From Mycobacterium sp. GA-2829 (GTDB taxonomy: Bacteria > Actinomycetota > Actinomycetes > Mycobacteriales > Mycobacteriaceae), in assembly GCF_001499965.1 (NCBI RefSeq), contig NZ_LQIT01000003.1:1-64000 (forward strand): a stretch of 64,000 bases of DNA, given 5' to 3'. The notes beneath the pieces are model-generated. The model made no database searches. It had not been told where the DNA came from and saw only the letters and a program-made list of their open reading frames with translations. The translations under genes were made by a program, and so were the position numbers. Shown here piece by piece: positions 53,391 through 62,090 of this stretch; the first letter of the stretch is position 1, and every line of letters begins with the position of its first letter.

Positions 53391-53419
53391 TGCGTTCTCC
53401 GTGTCTCTCGTGAATCCGG

Positions 53420-54289
53420 TTACTTGATCGCGCCGAAGGAAAGCCCGCGCACCAGCTTGTTCTGCGCCAACCATCCGCAGATGATGACGGGGAGCGCGGC
53501 CATGGTCGCGGCCGCCGACAGCACCGCCCAGTACTGCCCCTCACCGGCGATGAAGCCGACGAGGTACACGGGCATGGTCTGGGCGTTCACGGCGGTCAGG
53601 TTCACCGCGAAGAAGAATTCGTTCCAGGCGAAGATCACGCAGATCAACGCCGTCGCCGCGATGCCGGGCGAGACCAGCGGCAGGATCACCTCACGCACCG
53701 ACCGCCACAGGCTGGCGCCGTCGAGGCTGGCGGCCTCGAGCAGTTCGCCGGGGACTTCGAGGAAGAACGACCGCATCATCCACACCGCGATCGGCAGGTT
53801 CATCGCGGTGTAGAGGATGACCAGCGCCCAGATGTTGTCCAGCAGACCGATGTTCGACACGATCACGTACAGCGGCAGGATCACCGCCACGATCGGCAGC
53901 ATCTTGGTGCTCATGAAGAAGAACAACGCGTCCTGGGTCTTGCGCACCGGGCGCAGCGACAGCGCGAACGCCGCGGGCGTTCCCAGCAGCAGCACCAGGA
54001 TCGTCGACAACCCGGTGGCGAACAACGAGTTCAGCATTGCGGGTCCGATACCCTGGTCGAACACCGCGCCGTACTGGTCCAGCGTCGGGGTGAAGAACAG
54101 CTTCGGCGGGCTGGTCGCCGCGTCACCCTCCTGCTTGAACGACGTCAGGATCATCCAGAACACGGGGAAGAAGAACCCGAGCCCGACGAGCCAGGCCACC
54201 ACTCCCCACACGGAGAACTTGCTGGACTTCTTCTTCGCGGTGACGCCAGAACCCTGTGCCGGCGTTGCCTTTTCGACGGTAGTTGTCAT
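53420..54289 (-). CDS. Carbohydrate ABC transporter permease (MalG type)
   Basis: A 289-residue inner-membrane protein with six TM helices. The ATPase-contact loop is EAASLDGASLWRSVREVILPLVSPG (EAA motif). The N-terminus is cytosolic and Lys rich. It ends LVRGLSFGAIK, a typical MalG-type C-terminus. It lies 2 nt downstream of the other permease gene and 29 nt before the ATPase gene. Confidence 0.93.
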   Translation of the reverse strand: MTTTVEKATPAQGSGVTAKKKSSKFSVWGVVAWLVGLGFFFPVFWMILTSFKQEGDAATSPPKLFFTPTLDQYGAVFDQGIGPAMLNSLFATGLSTILVLLLGTPAAFALSLRPVRKTQDALFFFMSTKMLPIVAVILPLYVIVSNIGLLDNIWALVILYTAMNLPIAVWMMRSFFLEVPGELLEAASLDGASLWRSVREVILPLVSPGIAATALICVIFAWNEFFFAVNLTAVNAQTMPVYLVGFIAGEGQYWAVLSAAATMAALPVIICGWLAQNKLVRGLSFGAIK

Positions 54290-54291
54290 GT

Positions 54292-55278
54292 CTAGGCCGC
54301 CTCTTCCTTGCCGGTGAACGATTTGAAGATCAATCGCAGTGCGAAGTTGGCGATGATGATCGTGAAGATGACCACCACGACGCCCATCGCCGCCGCCTGC
54401 CCCATGTCGAAGCCCAGGAACGCGCGCTGGTAGATGTAGAACGGCAGGTTCGCGCTCGCGATGCCCGGCCCGCCCTGGGTCATCATGTAGATGGCGTCGA
54501 AGGTGTTCATCAGGTAGATCGCACCGAGGACGACCCCCAGCTCGATGAAGCGCCGAAGGTGCGGCAGCGTCAGCTCTCTGAAGAGAGAGAACGCGCCGGC
54601 ACCGTCGACTCGACCGGCCTCCAGGATGTCGCGAGGCATCGACTGGAGGCCGGCGAGGATGAGAAGCATCATGAACGGCGTCCACTGCCAGATCAGTTCG
54701 ACCATCACCATCGTCAGCGGGAACTGACCGATCCAGTCCACCCTGCCGATGCCCACCAGGGACAGCAGCCAGTTCAGGATGCCGTTGTTGGGATCGAGGA
54801 TGGTGGTCTTCCAGATCAACGCCGCCGCAACGGGTGTGACCAGAAAGGGGGTGATGAGCAGGGTGCGGACGATCCCCCGGCCGAGGAACGCCCGGTCCAG
54901 CAGCAGGGCCAGCAGCAGGCCCAGGAACGCCGAGATGAGCACGACACCGACGATGAGGATGACGGTGTTGCCCGCCACCGACCAGAACTGGCTGTCCTTG
55001 ACGACGGCGACGTAGTTCTGCACCCCGACGAACTGACGGGATCCGGGGCGCACCAGGTTCCACGACAGGGTCGAGTAGTAGAGCGTGAACAGGAACGGGA
55101 TCTGCGTGACGATGATCATGAAGATCAGCGCCGGGAGCAACGGTCCGCGCCGTCGCCAGGCCTCGGCCCGGCTGACCCCGACCCCCTGGGCCTCCTTGAT
55201 CCGGCGAACGCGTTCGGCGACAGCCTCTTCGCCGGTGCCGGCGCCGGCTGCCGAGGTATCGGAGGTAACAGTCATCAT
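54292..55278 (-). CDS. Carbohydrate ABC transporter permease (MalF type)
   Basis: A 328-residue inner-membrane protein with six TM helices after a charged N-terminus. The EAA loop is EAGRVDGAGAFSLFRELTLPHLRR. Two adjacent ATG codons are possible starts; ATG 55278 overlaps the stop of the binding-protein gene (ATGA), while ATG 55275 is better spaced from AGGAG. It forms a heterodimer with the MalG-type permease. Confidence 0.93.
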   Translation of the reverse strand: MMTVTSDTSAAGAGTGEEAVAERVRRIKEAQGVGVSRAEAWRRRGPLLPALIFMIIVTQIPFLFTLYYSTLSWNLVRPGSRQFVGVQNYVAVVKDSQFWSVAGNTVILIVGVVLISAFLGLLLALLLDRAFLGRGIVRTLLITPFLVTPVAAALIWKTTILDPNNGILNWLLSLVGIGRVDWIGQFPLTMVMVELIWQWTPFMMLLILAGLQSMPRDILEAGRVDGAGAFSLFRELTLPHLRRFIELGVVLGAIYLMNTFDAIYMMTQGGPGIASANLPFYIYQRAFLGFDMGQAAAMGVVVVIFTIIIANFALRLIFKSFTGKEEAA

Positions 55279-56642
55279 TTCTCCTGATAGGTGCGGCCGA
55301 CGACCTCGGCGTATTCTTGTGCCTGGGCGAGCGCGTCGTCCACCGACTTCTGTCCGGCGATCGCCGCGCTGATCTGTTGGCTCACCCGGGTTCCCAGGTC
55401 TTGGAACTCCGGGATCCCGACGAACTGGATTCCGGTGTACGGAACCGGTTGCACCGTGGGTTGATTGGGTGTGGCGCTCTCGATCGACTTGAGGGTCAGC
55501 GGCCCGTAGGACTTCGAGATCGCCTCGTACTCGGGCAGTTCGGTGTAGGTCGACACTCGGCTGCCGGGTGGGACGCGCGCCCAGCCGAGCTTCTCCCCCA
55601 CCAGCTTCATGTAGTCCTTGCTGGTCATCCACGAGATGAACTCCCAAGCGCCGTCGGGGTTCTTGGCGGCCTTGGGTATGCCCAGCGCCCAGGTGTAGAG
55701 CCAGCCAGAGTTCGGCTTCTCGACGATCGGCGCGGGCAGATAGCCGATCTTGCCGACCAGTTCCGGGTACTCCTTCGGGTCCTCGAGCACCGAGACGGCC
55801 GAGGTCGCGTCGTACCACATCGCGGTCTGACCCTGGCCGAACAGGTTGGCGCACTCCTGGAATCCCGTCGACGCCGCGCCGAGTTCCCCGAAGTCCTTCA
55901 CCGTGTCGACGTAGAAGTTGACGGCCTCTTTGACCTCTGGGCTGTCGAGTTGGGCGTTCCACTGCTCGTCGAACCAGCGTCCGCCGAAGGTGTTGATGAC
56001 GGTATCCAGCGGGGCGAGCACCTCACCCCAGCCGGGCTTGCCCCGCAGGCAGATGCCGGCGCGGTTGTCGGTCTTGAGCGCCTCGGCCCACTGGGCGACC
56101 TCCGGCCAGCTCGGCTGGTAGTCCGGGCTCTGGTCGACCTGGATCCCGGCCTGTTCGAACAGGTCCTTGCGGTACATCAGGAACGACGACTCCCCGTAGA
56201 ACGGGACTGCGTACATGTTGCCCTCATACGACAGAGACTCCCGCAGCGACGAGATGAAGTCGTTCTCGTCATAGCCGGGGGTGTTCCTGGCGTACTCCGA
56301 CAGGTTCGTCAGCCAACCGTCTCTGGCCCACTGGGGCGTCTCGAAGTTGCTGATCATCACGACGTCGAACTCGCTGCCTCCCATCGCGGTCGACATGGTG
56401 ATCTTGGCGCGCGCCTGATTCTCCGACAGGGTGATGAACTTCAGCTTCGTGCCGGGGTTCTCCCTTTGGAACTCCGACGACAGCTGCTGCGCGTCGGTCA
56501 TCTGGGAGTTCGACACGAGCGCGATCGTCACCTCGTTGTCCGACGCTCCGAGGCTGCCGGCGCCCGCACAGCCGGAGGTGACCAGCAGCCCGGCCGCGGC
56601 CAGACCTCCCGCCAGCCGGCGCAGAACTGTCCGTGCTTTCAC
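55275..56642 (-). CDS. Extracellular sugar/polyol-binding lipoprotein of ABC transporter
   Basis: A 455-residue solute-binding protein. The signal peptide KARTVLRRLAGGLAAAGLLV leads to a lipobox-like TSGC, so the mature protein is probably lipid-anchored at Cys. NEVTIALVSNSQMTDAQQLSSEF and the family-1 pattern SYEGNMYAVPFYGESSFLMYRKDLFEQAG are typical. The GTG at 56642 has AAAGGAG 5 nt upstream. Its likely ligand is mannitol or a related polyol, inferred from the adjacent dehydrogenase and kinase genes. Confidence 0.9.
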   Translation of the reverse strand: MKARTVLRRLAGGLAAAGLLVTSGCAGAGSLGASDNEVTIALVSNSQMTDAQQLSSEFQRENPGTKLKFITLSENQARAKITMSTAMGGSEFDVVMISNFETPQWARDGWLTNLSEYARNTPGYDENDFISSLRESLSYEGNMYAVPFYGESSFLMYRKDLFEQAGIQVDQSPDYQPSWPEVAQWAEALKTDNRAGICLRGKPGWGEVLAPLDTVINTFGGRWFDEQWNAQLDSPEVKEAVNFYVDTVKDFGELGAASTGFQECANLFGQGQTAMWYDATSAVSVLEDPKEYPELVGKIGYLPAPIVEKPNSGWLYTWALGIPKAAKNPDGAWEFISWMTSKDYMKLVGEKLGWARVPPGSRVSTYTELPEYEAISKSYGPLTLKSIESATPNQPTVQPVPYTGIQFVGIPEFQDLGTRVSQQISAAIAGQKSVDDALAQAQEYAEVVGRTYQEK

Positions 56643-56644
56643 CG

Positions 56645-57664
56645 TCACTCCTTTCCTTGGTCGAGAAGCCAACGCGCGCAGTCGATGTCACAGACCAGCA
56701 GCCGGGCCAGCCCGCCGCGCAGTGCGGCGAGCGTGGCCCGGTGCTTCTCCGCACCACTGGCGATCAGGATCGTCTTCTCGCAGGCCTTGACGTCCTCGAG
56801 TGCGATGGACACCGCGCGCTGCTGCAGTTCGGTGTCGACGGGGACCCCGTACTCGTCGAAGAACCGGCCGCCGATCTCGCCGACGGCGCCCGCGGCGATC
56901 TGCTCGTCGAGCATGCGGGTGTCGAGGTAGCTGCCCTCGAACAGGGTGGTGGAGGTGGAGACCGCGCCGACCCCGAACATCATCACGTCGGCGTGCCTGC
57001 CGGCGTCCAGGGTGCGGGAGATCACCGAGTCGCTGCGCATCGACGCGACCGTCGACGGATCGGCGTACAGCGGTGCGGGCAGACGAATGGTTTTGGCGCG
57101 CAACATGTCCGCGCACCGACTCAGGATGACCTCGACGCCGGTCTGATAGGCGGCGCTGGACATGGCGCCGTCGAGTTGCACGACGGCCTGACACGTCGCC
57201 ACCCCGGGCGTCAACGCCCCGGCGACCGCCGCCTGTTCGGGCCCCCACGTGAAACCGAGGACGTGGTCGGGTTCGAGGCGGCGCATCAGCAGTGCGGCGG
57301 CGGCGCGTCCGACGCTTGCGTACGTGGCGGGCCGGCCCGGCGAGCCGACGTCGACCCCGTGGCCGGCGATCACCACTTCGGTCAGGCCGAACCGCGCCTC
57401 GAGTTCGCGTTCCTCGTCGGCGTGCAGACCGTCCTGCAGTTCGGGCGGGACGACGATCTCGATCCGCACCAGACCGCGGGCCTTGGCCCGGGCGACCAGC
57501 CGCCCGGCGGTGGGCCGGGAGACGCCGAGCCGGTCGGCGATCTGCGCCTGGGTCAGACCGTCGAGGTAGTAGAGGGTGGCCGCCCGCAGTGCCAGCCGCA
57601 GGTCTTCGGGCGTGCGCTGAGGCGCCCGTCCATTCGCCGCGGGTGCTGACGTCGGTGTCGCCAC
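56645..57664 (-). CDS. SorC/DeoR-type sugar-responsive transcriptional regulator
   Basis: A 339-residue regulator. N-terminal HTH (about 20-60): AATLYYLDGLTQAQIADRLGVSRPTAGRLVARAKARGLV. The C-terminal sugar-binding domain (about 70-335) includes GFTWGPEQAAV and FGVGAVSTSTTLFEG. SorC proteins bind phosphorylated sugars as inducers. The GTG at 57664 was chosen (GAGAGG 8 nt upstream); an ATG at 57703 lies inside the operator palindrome. It is the first gene of the leftward transport operon and divergent from the dehydrogenase gene. Confidence 0.9.
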   Translation of the reverse strand: MATPTSAPAANGRAPQRTPEDLRLALRAATLYYLDGLTQAQIADRLGVSRPTAGRLVARAKARGLVRIEIVVPPELQDGLHADEERELEARFGLTEVVIAGHGVDVGSPGRPATYASVGRAAAALLMRRLEPDHVLGFTWGPEQAAVAGALTPGVATCQAVVQLDGAMSSAAYQTGVEVILSRCADMLRAKTIRLPAPLYADPSTVASMRSDSVISRTLDAGRHADVMMFGVGAVSTSTTLFEGSYLDTRMLDEQIAAGAVGEIGGRFFDEYGVPVDTELQQRAVSIALEDVKACEKTILIASGAEKHRATLAALRGGLARLLVCDIDCARWLLDQGKE

Positions 57665-57687
57665 GCCTCCCACCTCTCCGTGGCTCG

Positions 57688-57726
57688 GTGAGCATATGCT
57701 CACGGGTGCGAGTAGATGCTCATCAC
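57688..57726. promoter_or_regulatory. SorC operator region between divergent polyol operons
   Basis: GTGAGCATATGCTCAC (57688-57703) is a perfect 16-bp palindrome. A second, imperfect copy (57706-57726) contains GATGCTCATCAC. TAACAT at 57729-57734 fits the -10 of the dehydrogenase gene, so the second site covers its -35 region. Confidence 0.83.
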
Positions 57727-57796
57727 GCTAACATGAGGGTGTGACGCAGACAACAGTTTTCTGTCCCGCAGCTTTCCGGACGGCGGTGACGACGCG

Positions 57797-59215
57797 ATGA
57801 AACTCAACAAGTCGACGCTGGACGAGATCTCCGTCGACAAACCGTCGTACGCGCGCGACGAGGTCACCGTCGGCATCGTGCACTTCGGTGTCGGCGGGTT
57901 CCACCGCGCCCACCAGGCGATGTACGTCGACGGCCTGCTGAACCAGGGCTCGGCCGCGCAGTGGGGCATCTGCGGTGTCGGCGTGCTGCCCGGCGACCGC
58001 AGGATGGCCGACGCACTGGGCGGTCAGGACGGTCTGTACACGCTGCTGCTGGAGAACCCCGACGGCACCCGCACCGCCCGCGTCATCGGGTCAATCGTCG
58101 ACTACCGCTACGCCCCCGACGATCCCGACGGCGTCGTCGAACTGCTCGCCGCGCCGAGCACCCGGATCATCTCGCTGACCATCACCGAGGGCGGCTACGA
58201 GGTCGACAAGGCCGACACCGAATCCGTCAACGTCTTCGGGCTGGTGACCGAGGCCCTCGCCCGCAGGCGCGACCGCGGGATCACCTCGCCGACGGTGGTC
58301 TCGTGCGACAACATCGAGGGCAACGGCGACGTCGCCCGCGCGGCGTTCATGAGATACGCCGACCGCACGAAGCCCGGCCTCTCGGAGTGGATAGCCGCCA
58401 ACACCCGCTTCCCCAACTCGATGGTCGACCGGATCACCCCCGTCACCACCGACGAGGTGATCGCCACCGTCCGAGAGCAATTCGGCGTCGACGACGCGTG
58501 GCCGGTGGTCGCCGAACCGTTCACCTCGTGGGTGCTCGAGGACGATTTCACCGACGGGCGACCCGCGTTCGAGGACGTCGGCGTGCTGCTGGTCGACGAC
58601 GTCACCCCGTACGAGCTGATGAAGCTGCGGTTGCTCAACGCCAGCCATCAGGCGCTCTGCTACTTCGGCTATCTCGCCGGCTACCGGTTCGTGCACGATG
58701 CCGCGGGTGATCCGCTGTTCGCCGAACTGCTGCGCCAGTACATGGATTCCGAGGCCACCCCGACGCTGCAGCCGGTCCCGGGTATCGACCTGCCCGACTA
58801 CAAGCGCACGTTGATCGAGCGGTTCGCCAACCCCGGCATCCGCGACACGATCGCACGGCTGTGTTACGGCTCGTCGGACCGCATCCCGAAGTGGCTGCTG
58901 CCGGTGGTCCGGGAGAATCTGCGCACCGGTGCGCCCATCCGGTTGTCGGCCGCCGTCGTCGCGAGTTGGGCCCGCTACGCCGAAGGCGTCGACGAACAGG
59001 GTGAGCCGATCGACGTACAGGACCAGCTGGCCGACGAGCTGGTGCCGCTGGCCCGCTCGCAGCGGGACAACCCGACGGCGTTCATCGAGAACCGTTCCGT
59101 CTTCGGCGATCTCGTCGACGACAAGCGGTTCGTCGAGGAGTACCTGGCGGCGCTGGAGTCACTGCATCGCAACGGTGCGCGCGCCACCCTGGAAGCCTTG
59201 GTGCGACAGTCATGA
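57797..59215 (+). CDS. Mannitol 2-dehydrogenase (long-chain polyol dehydrogenase)
   Basis: A 472-residue NAD-dependent polyol dehydrogenase. VTVGIVHFGVGGFHRAHQAMYVDGLL is the cofactor motif, TTEGGYE-like TITEGGYEVD follows, and KLRLLNASHQALCYFGYLAGYRFVHDA carries the catalytic Lys and Asn region. Mannitol to fructose is the usual reaction; arabinitol or sorbitol are alternatives. It is read rightward from the SorC operator region and overlaps the kinase gene by four bases. Confidence 0.92.
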   Translation: MKLNKSTLDEISVDKPSYARDEVTVGIVHFGVGGFHRAHQAMYVDGLLNQGSAAQWGICGVGVLPGDRRMADALGGQDGLYTLLLENPDGTRTARVIGSIVDYRYAPDDPDGVVELLAAPSTRIISLTITEGGYEVDKADTESVNVFGLVTEALARRRDRGITSPTVVSCDNIEGNGDVARAAFMRYADRTKPGLSEWIAANTRFPNSMVDRITPVTTDEVIATVREQFGVDDAWPVVAEPFTSWVLEDDFTDGRPAFEDVGVLLVDDVTPYELMKLRLLNASHQALCYFGYLAGYRFVHDAAGDPLFAELLRQYMDSEATPTLQPVPGIDLPDYKRTLIERFANPGIRDTIARLCYGSSDRIPKWLLPVVRENLRTGAPIRLSAAVVASWARYAEGVDEQGEPIDVQDQLADELVPLARSQRDNPTAFIENRSVFGDLVDDKRFVEEYLAALESLHRNGARATLEALVRQS

Positions 59216-60153
59216 CACCTCGGGCGCTGGTGATAGGCGAGGCGTTGATCGACATCGTGGAACGCGACGGCGAGGTGACGGGTGAACACGTCGGCGGCAG
59301 CCCGCTCAACGTGGCGGTCGGACTGTCCCGGCTCGGGCGGGAGGTGGACTTCCTCACCCACATCGGCGACGACGAACGCGGCCGGCGCATCGTCGAATAC
59401 CTCCACGCGTCCGGTGTGGAACTCGTCGCCGGAAGCACGAACGCGACGCACACCCCGACCGCACGGGCCATGCTGGACGAGTCAGGTTCAGCGCGTTATG
59501 AATTCGACATCGAGTGGGAACTGGCGGGCACCCCCGAGGCGGCGCCCCCGCTGATCGCGCACACCGGATCGATCGCGACGGTGCTCGAACCGGGGTGCCG
59601 GGCCACGGCGGCCCTGCTCGACGCCTACCACCTGTCCGCGACGATCACGTTCGACCCCAATGTGCGGCCCGCGCTCATCGAGGACGGCGGCGCCGCGCGC
59701 ACGCGGATCGAGCGCCTGGTCGAACGCGCCGACGTGATCAAGGCCAGCGACGAGGACCTGCGGTGGCTCGATCCGCACCGGACGCCGAAGCAGATCGCGC
59801 GCTCGTGGCTGGAGCTCGGGCCGTCGATCGTCGCCGTCACCGAGGGTGGCGAGGGCGCCTTCGCGGTGTGCGCGGCGGGGTCAGTGCGGGTGTCGGCGTT
59901 CCCGGTCGAGGTGGTGGACACCGTCGGGGCGGGTGACGCATTCATGGCGGGGCTGATCGATGCGCTGTGGACTCACGATCTGCTGGGCGCCGGGAAACGA
60001 CGGGAATTGCGCGGCATTCACCTGGACACGCTGCATGATGTGCTGCAGACGGCCGCGTTGTCGTCAGCGCTGACAGTGACCCGCGCCGGTGCGGACCTGC
60101 CGGATCGGGCGACCCGCGACGCCGCGGCGAGCCAACTCGGCGGTCAGCGGTGA
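59212..60153 (+). CDS. PfkB-family carbohydrate kinase, probable fructokinase
   Basis: A 313-residue ribokinase-fold kinase. [14 protein letters not shown] and [16 protein letters not shown] form the sugar site; the signature [19 protein letters not shown] holds the catalytic Asp and anion hole. It probably phosphorylates the fructose made by the dehydrogenase to fructose 6-phosphate, which pgi can use. The ATG overlaps the dehydrogenase stop (ATGA), so the two are coupled. Confidence 0.9.
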   Translation: MTPRALVIGEALIDIVERDGEVTGEHVGGSPLNVAVGLSRLGREVDFLTHIGDDERGRRIVEYLHASGVELVAGSTNATHTPTARAMLDESGSARYEFDIEWELAGTPEAAPPLIAHTGSIATVLEPGCRATAALLDAYHLSATITFDPNVRPALIEDGGAARTRIERLVERADVIKASDEDLRWLDPHRTPKQIARSWLELGPSIVAVTEGGEGAFAVCAAGSVRVSAFPVEVVDTVGAGDAFMAGLIDALWTHDLLGAGKRRELRGIHLDTLHDVLQTAALSSALTVTRAGADLPDRATRDAAASQLGGQR

Positions 60154-60163
60154 GTATGTGGGC

Positions 60164-60169
60164 CATACT
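60164..60169 (+). promoter_or_regulatory. -10 element of a leaderless ku transcript
   Basis: CATACT ends 6 nt before the ku ATG at 60176 and no Shine-Dalgarno sequence is present. The same hexamer precedes cobF by 7 nt on the other strand. Confidence 0.45.
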
Positions 60170-60175
60170 GGGCTG

Positions 60176-61126
60176 ATGCGATCCATCTGGAAGGGTTCGA
60201 TCGCCTTCGGCCTGGTGAACGTACCGGTCAAGGTCTACAGCGCGACCGAGGACCACGACATCAAGTTCCACCAGGTCCACGCGAAGGACAACGGGCGGAT
60301 CCGCTACAAGCGGACCTGCGAGGTGTGCGGTGAGGTCGTGGAGTACCGCGACATCGCGAAGGCCTTCGAGTCCGACGACGGTCAGATGGTGGTCATCACC
60401 GACGAGGACATCGCCACGCTGCCGGAGGAGCGCAGCCGCGAGATCGAGGTGCTCGAATTCGTGCCCGCCGCCGATCTCGACCCGTTGATGTACGACCGGA
60501 GCTACTTCCTGGAGCCGGACGGTAAGTCGTCGAAATCGTATGTGCTGCTTGCCAAGACGTTGTCGGAGACCGACCGGGTGGCGATCGTCCACTTCGCGTT
60601 GCGGAACAAGACCCGATTGGCCGCGCTGCGCGTCAAGGACTTCAGCAAGCGTGACGTGATGATGATCCATACGCTGCTGTGGCCGGACGAGATCCGCGAT
60701 CCCGATTTCCCGGTCCTCGACAAGGAAGTCGAGATCAAGCCGGCGGAGTTGAAGATGGCCGGTCAGGTGGTCGAGTCGATGACCGACGATTTCAATCCGG
60801 ACCGCTATCACGACGACTATCAGGATCAGCTGCGGGAGTTGGTGGACGCCAAACTCGAAGGTGGTGAGGCGTTCGCCGTGGAGGAGCAGCCCACCGAGCT
60901 CGACGAGACCGAGGACGTGTCGGATCTGCTGGCCAAGTTGGAGGCCAGCGTGAAGGCGCGGCGGTCGGGGTCGAGTTCCGATGACGCCGCCGAACCGAAG
61001 AAGGCGCCGGCCAAGAAGTCGGCGGCCAAGAAGTCGGCGGCCAAGAAGACCCCGGCCAAGAAGTCGGCGGCCAAGAAGGCACCGGCCAAGAAGACGGCGA
61101 AGAAGGCCGCGTCGAAGAAGTCCTGA
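60176..61126 (+). CDS. ku: Non-homologous end-joining protein Ku
   Basis: A 316-residue bacterial Ku that rings DNA ends and recruits Lig[26 protein letters not shown] is the canonical start, [25 protein letters not shown] and [17 protein letters not shown] follow. The core ends near 260. A lysine-rich tail (about 277-316) built of PAKK and AAKK units, encoded by 15-bp DNA repeats, resembles histone-like tails and adds DNA binding. The gene lies 9 kb from ligD. A CATACT hexamer 6 nt upstream suggests a leaderless mRNA. Confidence 0.97.
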   Translation: MRSIWKGSIAFGLVNVPVKVYSATEDHDIKFHQVHAKDNGRIRYKRTCEVCGEVVEYRDIAKAFESDDGQMVVITDEDIATLPEERSREIEVLEFVPAADLDPLMYDRSYFLEPDGKSSKSYVLLAKTLSETDRVAIVHFALRNKTRLAALRVKDFSKRDVMMIHTLLWPDEIRDPDFPVLDKEVEIKPAELKMAGQVVESMTDDFNPDRYHDDYQDQLRELVDAKLEGGEAFAVEEQPTELDETEDVSDLLAKLEASVKARRSGSSSDDAAEPKKAPAKKSAAKKSAAKKTPAKKSAAKKAPAKKTAKKAASKKS

Positions 61127-61136
61127 TCTCGCCGCC

Positions 61137-61196
61137 GCCGAACGTGCGCTCAGCGCGAGATCCGATGCGGTTTTTCACAGTGAGCGCACGCTCGGC
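61137..61196. repeat. Intergenic palindrome, family C copy 2
   Basis: GCCGAACGTGCGCTCA (61137-61152) pairs with TGAGCGCACGCTCGGC (61181-61196), one mismatch. A run of five T lies in the loop. It follows ku and precedes the KstR-type box of the SDR gene, both read rightward. The core GCCGAACGTG matches copy 1 at 23646. Confidence 0.82.
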
Positions 61197-61210
61197 GCTT
61201 CCGGGGTCCC

Positions 61211-61228
61211 ATTAGAACGTGTTCCAGA
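61211..61228. promoter_or_regulatory. KstR-type operator 4
   Basis: ATTAGAACGTGTTCCAGA contains TAGAACGTGTTCCA, which fits TnnAACnnGTTnnA. It lies 64 nt before the SDR GTG at 61292. Confidence 0.75.
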
Positions 61229-61291
61229 AACCTCACTCGCCATGCGGCGCGCCTTGCTACGGTGACGGCCGTCGAAGGAAGTGAGGCATAC

Positions 61292-62083
61292 GTGATCCTG
61301 GACAGATTCCGGCTCGACGGACAGGTCGCCGCTGTCACCGGCGCCGGCCGCGGACTCGGCGCCGCCATCGCCGTGGCGTTCGCGGAAGCCGGTGCGGACG
61401 TGGTGATCGCGGCCCGCACCCAAGCCCAACTCGACGAGGTCGCCGACCAGATCCGCGCCACCGGCCGTCGCGCCCACGTCGTCGTCGCCGACCTCGCCCA
61501 CCCCGACCAGACGGCCCAGCTGGCCCCCGCCGCGGTCGAGGCGTTCGGAAAACTAGACATCGTCGTCAACAACGTCGGTGGCACCATGCCGAACAGCCTC
61601 ACCAACACCTCGGTGAAGGACCTCAAGGACGCGTTCACCTTCAACGTCGCCACCGCCCACGCGCTGACCACCGCCGCCGTACCGCTCATGCTCGAACACT
61701 CCGGCGGCGGCAGCGTCATCAACATCACCTCGACCATGGGCCGTCTCGCCGGCCGAGGCTTCGCCGCCTACGGCACCGCCAAAGCCGCGCTCGCGCACTA
61801 CACCCGGCTCGCCGCCCTCGACCTCTGCCCGCGCATCCGCGTCAACGCGATCGCCCCCGGCTCCATCCTCACCTCGGCGCTCGACATCGTCGCCAGCAAT
61901 GACGACCTGCGCGAGCCGATGGAGAAGGCCACCCCGATGCGCCGGCTCGGCGACCCCGAGGACATCGCCGCCGCGGCCGTCTACCTGGCCTCCCCCGCCG
62001 CGAGCTACCTCACCGGCAAGACCCTCGAGGTCGACGGCGGTCTGACGTTCCCCAACCTCGACATGCCCCTCCCCGACCTGTAG
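61292..62083 (+). CDS. Short-chain dehydrogenase/reductase, Rv0927c homologue
   Basis: A 263-residue SDR, the same length as recalled for Rv0927c. [22 protein letters not shown] is the cofactor motif, NNVGGTMP replaces the usual NNAG, and [31 protein letters not shown] has Ser, Tyr and Lys. The GTG at 61292 has AGTGAGG 5 nt upstream; a GTG at 61262 is also open. A KstR-type box lies upstream and a DapB-like gene follows after 7 nt, so the pair is probably a sterol-responsive operon. Confidence 0.86.
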   Translation: MILDRFRLDGQVAAVTGAGRGLGAAIAVAFAEAGADVVIAARTQAQLDEVADQIRATGRRAHVVVADLAHPDQTAQLAPAAVEAFGKLDIVVNNVGGTMPNSLTNTSVKDLKDAFTFNVATAHALTTAAVPLMLEHSGGGSVINITSTMGRLAGRGFAAYGTAKAALAHYTRLAALDLCPRIRVNAIAPGSILTSALDIVASNDDLREPMEKATPMRRLGDPEDIAAAAVYLASPAASYLTGKTLEVDGGLTFPNLDMPLPDL

Positions 62084-62090
62084 GAGTCCC

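Noticed and set aside
60990..61126. Short tandem repeats that could be mistaken for a CRISPR or satellite array
   Set aside because: They are 15-bp units in frame within ku, coding for the lysine-rich tail; there are no spacers.
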